Shown one piece after another: positions 6,839 to 8,582 of a DNA stretch of 8,582 bases. Positions within the stretch are counted from its first letter, which is position 1. Each line of letters starts with the position of its first letter. The notes under the pieces are model-generated. The model saw nothing but the letters and a program-made list of their open reading frames with translations. It was not told the DNA's origin and did not search any database. Made by a program: the position numbers and the translations under genes. Source of the stretch: Desulfomonilaceae bacterium (GTDB taxonomy: Bacteria; Desulfobacterota; Desulfomonilia; Desulfomonilales; Desulfomonilaceae); NCBI GenBank assembly GCA_041662605.1, contig JBAZSD010000051.1, positions 1-8,582 on the forward strand. The letters are read 5' to 3'.

Positions 6839-8116
6839 CTATTTCTTGGCCGCTTTCATCCATTCCGGAAGGACTACTTTCCCTTCCGCTATGGATTTAG
6901 GGAACACAATTACCCTTTTCCCGTCATCCGTCCACTGATAGACACAACCAGCGGCGGTCTCTTTGGGATCAGCTCCGTATATTACCTGATTACCTTCGTT
7001 GAATTTTATTCGTCCAATGACCCCTACTCGATCGGTTTTCTTGATTTCATCGGCTACCTTGTCAGGATCAAGTGAACCGGCCCGTTCAACCGCCTCGGCA
7101 AAGATATAAACGGAGTCATAAGAAGGAGCGGGACCATGTCCAGCTTCCATAGGAACCCCAAACTTTTTTTGATAATCATTGTAGAATTTGGTTGCTGGAG
7201 GATATTTTTCGACAGGGATGGCGCTACCTAATTCAAAATTGGAGTTGATCAGGCCGCCGATTTTACCTTCAAAAATCTTCCAGGCCCCCGGACCAGTCAT
7301 GGGTGAGATGAATCCGCAAAGCATTCCGGGTATCTTTTGTGATTTCCATTGTTTTAGCAGGATTCCACTCTGGGGCATATCAAATATCGGCATTATAACT
7401 TGAGCGTTTTTCATCTTGGCCTTCATCAAACCGGGTGAAAAATCGGAAGCTCCGGTCGGATACGTCTCTGACCCCACGAGTTCAATGCCCATTTTTGAAG
7501 TAGCGACTTTGGTCACGCCTTGGCCGGTCGCCTTTGCCCACAGTACATCCTGAGTCATGACATAGAGTTTTTCGAAGCCAAATTCTTCTTTCATGAACCC
7601 CAAGGTCTGAGCAAGATAGCCAACCAGAGACTGAGCGTTCAGACAAACTCGAAAACAATGCTTGTATTTGACTGGGTCTTCCTTGACCTTTTCTTCGAAT
7701 TTTGGAGACATAGCTATAGTCTCCAGAAGCGGTACCTTATGCTTCGCTATGATGTCCATACCCGCGAGAAGTGATTCGGACCTGAAGGGGCCGACCAGGA
7801 TTGCGTTAACCTTTTTCTCGGTGATAATTTTTTCCAGACCGAGCAGAGCCTCAGAAACCGGGACACCTGCAGAAGCGTCTCTTAGATCTGAGACAACAAC
7901 CTGCAAAAGTCTTTTTTCCTGACCAACTTTGACTCCACCTTTGTCGTTGATCTCATTAACGGCCATCTGAACGGCTTTAATAGATTCCTTTCCCTCGATC
8001 GAGGTTTCAGCGGTCGGAACGCCGATCAATATCGGATCAGCAGCGTACGAAGGCGCCAATAACAGGATCGATAACATACCGATCATGAGGTTAGCCATTA
8101 AAAAGAGCCTTTTCAT
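6839..8116 (-). CDS. HAAT-family ABC transporter periplasmic substrate-binding protein (LivK type)
   Basis: I start this 425-residue protein at 8116. It begins with a classic signal peptide: MKR, a hydrophobic core from about 4 to 20, and likely cleavage after PSYA at 25. An AAAGGAGA lies seven bases upstream. There is no lipobox Cys, so the mature protein should be soluble in the periplasm. The fold is Peripla_BP_6: PILIGVPT at the first strand (28-35), a helix with KAVQMAVNEINDKGG (47-61), VNAILVGPFRSE at 103-114, VPLLETIAMSP at 128-138, YDSVYIFAEAVERAG at 333-347, and GRIKFNEGNQ at 368-377. The length is normal for HAAT receptors. Four cysteines (154, 158, 267, 391) occur in the mature chain, with C154 and C158 close together. 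The frame is open up to an ATG at 8302, but the 62 extra residues are polar and would bury the signal peptide. The ligand is unknown; the ligase downstream suggests an organic acid. It is the first gene of the operon. Confidence 0.92.
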   Translation of the reverse strand: MKRLFLMANLMIGMLSILLLAPSYAADPILIGVPTAETSIEGKESIKAVQMAVNEINDKGGVKVGQEKRLLQVVVSDLRDASAGVPVSEALLGLEKIITEKKVNAILVGPFRSESLLAGMDIIAKHKVPLLETIAMSPKFEEKVKEDPVKYKHCFRVCLNAQSLVGYLAQTLGFMKEEFGFEKLYVMTQDVLWAKATGQGVTKVATSKMGIELVGSETYPTGASDFSPGLMKAKMKNAQVIMPIFDMPQSGILLKQWKSQKIPGMLCGFISPMTGPGAWKIFEGKIGGLINSNFELGSAIPVEKYPPATKFYNDYQKKFGVPMEAGHGPAPSYDSVYIFAEAVERAGSLDPDKVADEIKKTDRVGVIGRIKFNEGNQVIYGADPKETAAGCVYQWTDDGKRVIVFPKSIAEGKVVLPEWMKAAKK

Positions 8117-8123
8117 GCCAACA

Positions 8124-8131
8124 TCTCCTTT
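8124..8131 (-). promoter_or_regulatory. Ribosome binding site of the binding-protein gene
   Basis: AAAGGAGA on the minus strand, seven bases before the ATG at 8116. It is the best Shine-Dalgarno match in the window. It decides the start in favour of the signal-peptide methionine over the in-frame ATG at 8302. Confidence 0.8.
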
Positions 8132-8149
8132 CGTGAGAGGATACACGAG

Positions 8150-8171
8150 CGTCAAGCGGACGAACTTGACG
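8150..8171. promoter_or_regulatory. 7-bp inverted repeat in the operon leader
   Basis: CGTCAAG (8150-8156) and CTTGACG (8165-8171) are perfect inverted copies separated by 8 bases, about 20 bases upstream of the ribosome binding site. In RNA this would be a hairpin just before the translation start; in DNA it could be a protein-binding dyad. The symmetry is visible; the role is inference. A transcriptional terminator is unlikely because no T-run follows. Confidence 0.35.
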
Positions 8172-8417
8172 AGCAGGTGATCCTGGTTTTCCTGAACCAA
8201 TAATAGATTCGTCCGAACCATTTTTTGATTTAAGTCGTCATCCCGGTCTAAAAGGAGCTTTAATCGGTGAACGAAATTACCGTATATTTTCTGATTCGTC
8301 AAAGACAGTATAGTGAAATATTGTTAGAGTAGTAGAAATCAATAGGAACGAGCCTGATTGGCACAAATAATTCTCAGGATCATGTGACGGCACACATATC
8401 CGTTTATTAATTCGACG

Positions 8418-8446
8418 AGTATAGGTGAAACAAAACAAGAAAGCAA
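8418..8446 (-). promoter_or_regulatory. Candidate sigma-70-type promoter for the operon
   Basis: On the minus strand TTGCTT (8446-8441) and TATACT (8423-8418) are separated by exactly 17 bases. The -10 matches the consensus at five of six positions; the -35 only at three. The spacer is T-rich. Transcription from here would give a leader of about 300 bases before the ATG at 8116. A second TATACT at 8312-8307, also preceded by TTTCAC, lacks a good -35 and is the main alternative. Confidence 0.3.
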
Positions 8447-8538
8447 TAGTCGTAGACCAAAATCCACCACGCGATTTTGGCGGGGAGTGATTCTCGGCTT
8501 TTTCACGACCGTTGGAGGGCTAGCCTTGGTTTTTCGTC

Positions 8539-8577
8539 GGGTCGACAGACCCAAGACTCAACTTTTTAAGGGTCTGT
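8539..8577. repeat. Overlapping inverted repeats at the right edge
   Basis: ACAGACCC (8545-8552) and GGGTCTGT (8570-8577) are perfect inverted copies with a 17-base spacer. GACCC (8548-8552) can also pair with GGGTC at 8539-8543 around a 4-base loop. The two hairpins share the same GACCC and exclude each other. No T-run follows in either direction within the window. This could be the terminator or operator region of a gene beyond the edge, or chance. Confidence 0.3.
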
Positions 8578-8582
8578 ATCCT

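Larger units (their letters stand above)
8117..8582. other. Leader/intergenic region upstream of the transporter operon
   Basis: These 466 bases hold no gene I can support. The 3' half is an A/T-rich leader with in-frame continuation of the binding-protein frame that I do not regard as coding. A 71-codon minus-strand frame (8339-8554) has no ribosome binding site and a compositionally unremarkable product, so I left it out. Contents supported to some degree are a candidate promoter (8418-8446), a leader inverted repeat (8150-8171) and inverted repeats at the right end (8539-8577). What lies beyond the right edge is unknown. Confidence 0.6.

Noticed and set aside
8117..8302. 62-residue in-frame N-terminal extension of the binding protein from the ATG at 8302
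   Set aside because: It would place a clear signal peptide deep inside the protein, has no ribosome binding site, and the ATG at 8116 has a near-perfect one.
8359..8374. Sigma-54-like TGGCAC followed by TTCT on the plus strand
   Set aside because: The -12 element lacks the GC and the spacing is one base off; no gene follows on that strand.
8339..8554. 71-codon minus-strand frame upstream of the operon
   Set aside because: No ribosome binding site, no recognisable domain, and it overlaps the candidate promoter and the right-edge inverted repeats.
1..8582. Mobile elements, CRISPR arrays, tRNA or rRNA genes
   Set aside because: No transposase or integrase, no spaced direct repeats and no RNA-gene signatures were seen on either strand.

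Overview
The window reads as one Gram-negative bacterial locus with every supported gene on the minus strand, so transcription runs from the right edge to the left. A cleavable signal peptide without a lipobox on the solute-binding protein indicates a periplasm. The style (a branched-chain-amino-acid-type ABC transporter next to an acyl-CoA ligase, a multi-PAS sensor kinase, near-balanced base composition) would suit an anaerobic Desulfobacterota-like (deltaproteobacterial) degrader of organic acids. That lineage guess is inference only; there is no rRNA or marker gene.

Layout in transcription order: (1) 8582-8117, a 466-base leader/intergenic region with a candidate promoter, inverted repeats and a clear ribosome binding site. 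(2) 8116-6839, a periplasmic solute-binding protein (Peripla_BP_6/LivK type). (3) A 111-base gap holding a strong stem-loop. (4) 6727-5855, permease LivH. (5) 5805-4798, permease LivM with a GTG start. (6) 4801-4028, ATPase LivG, overlapping livM by ATGA. (7) 4027-3281, ATPase LivF, directly abutting livG. (8) 3246-1609, an AMP-forming acyl-CoA ligase 34 bases after livF. (9) A 274-base gap with several small palindromes. (10) 1334-1, the N-terminal part of a triple-PAS sensor histidine kinase, cut by the window edge just before its phosphoacceptor His box.

Genes 2-8 look like one operon: a complete five-component HAAT importer followed by an enzyme that would trap the imported carboxylic acid as its CoA thioester. 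The substrate cannot be read from the sequence. Amino acid, aromatic acid, short or medium fatty acid and dicarboxylate are all open, but the ligase favours a carboxylic acid that needs CoA activation over an ordinary amino acid. The kinase has its own ribosome binding site and is separated by the palindrome-containing gap, so its link to the operon is only positional.

I do not see a clearly new biological system. The points most worth following are the uptake-plus-activation pairing, the fact that the deviant ATPase motifs of LivG and LivF fall in the same composite nucleotide site, the stem-loop between the binding-protein and permease genes, and the palindromes flanking the operon.
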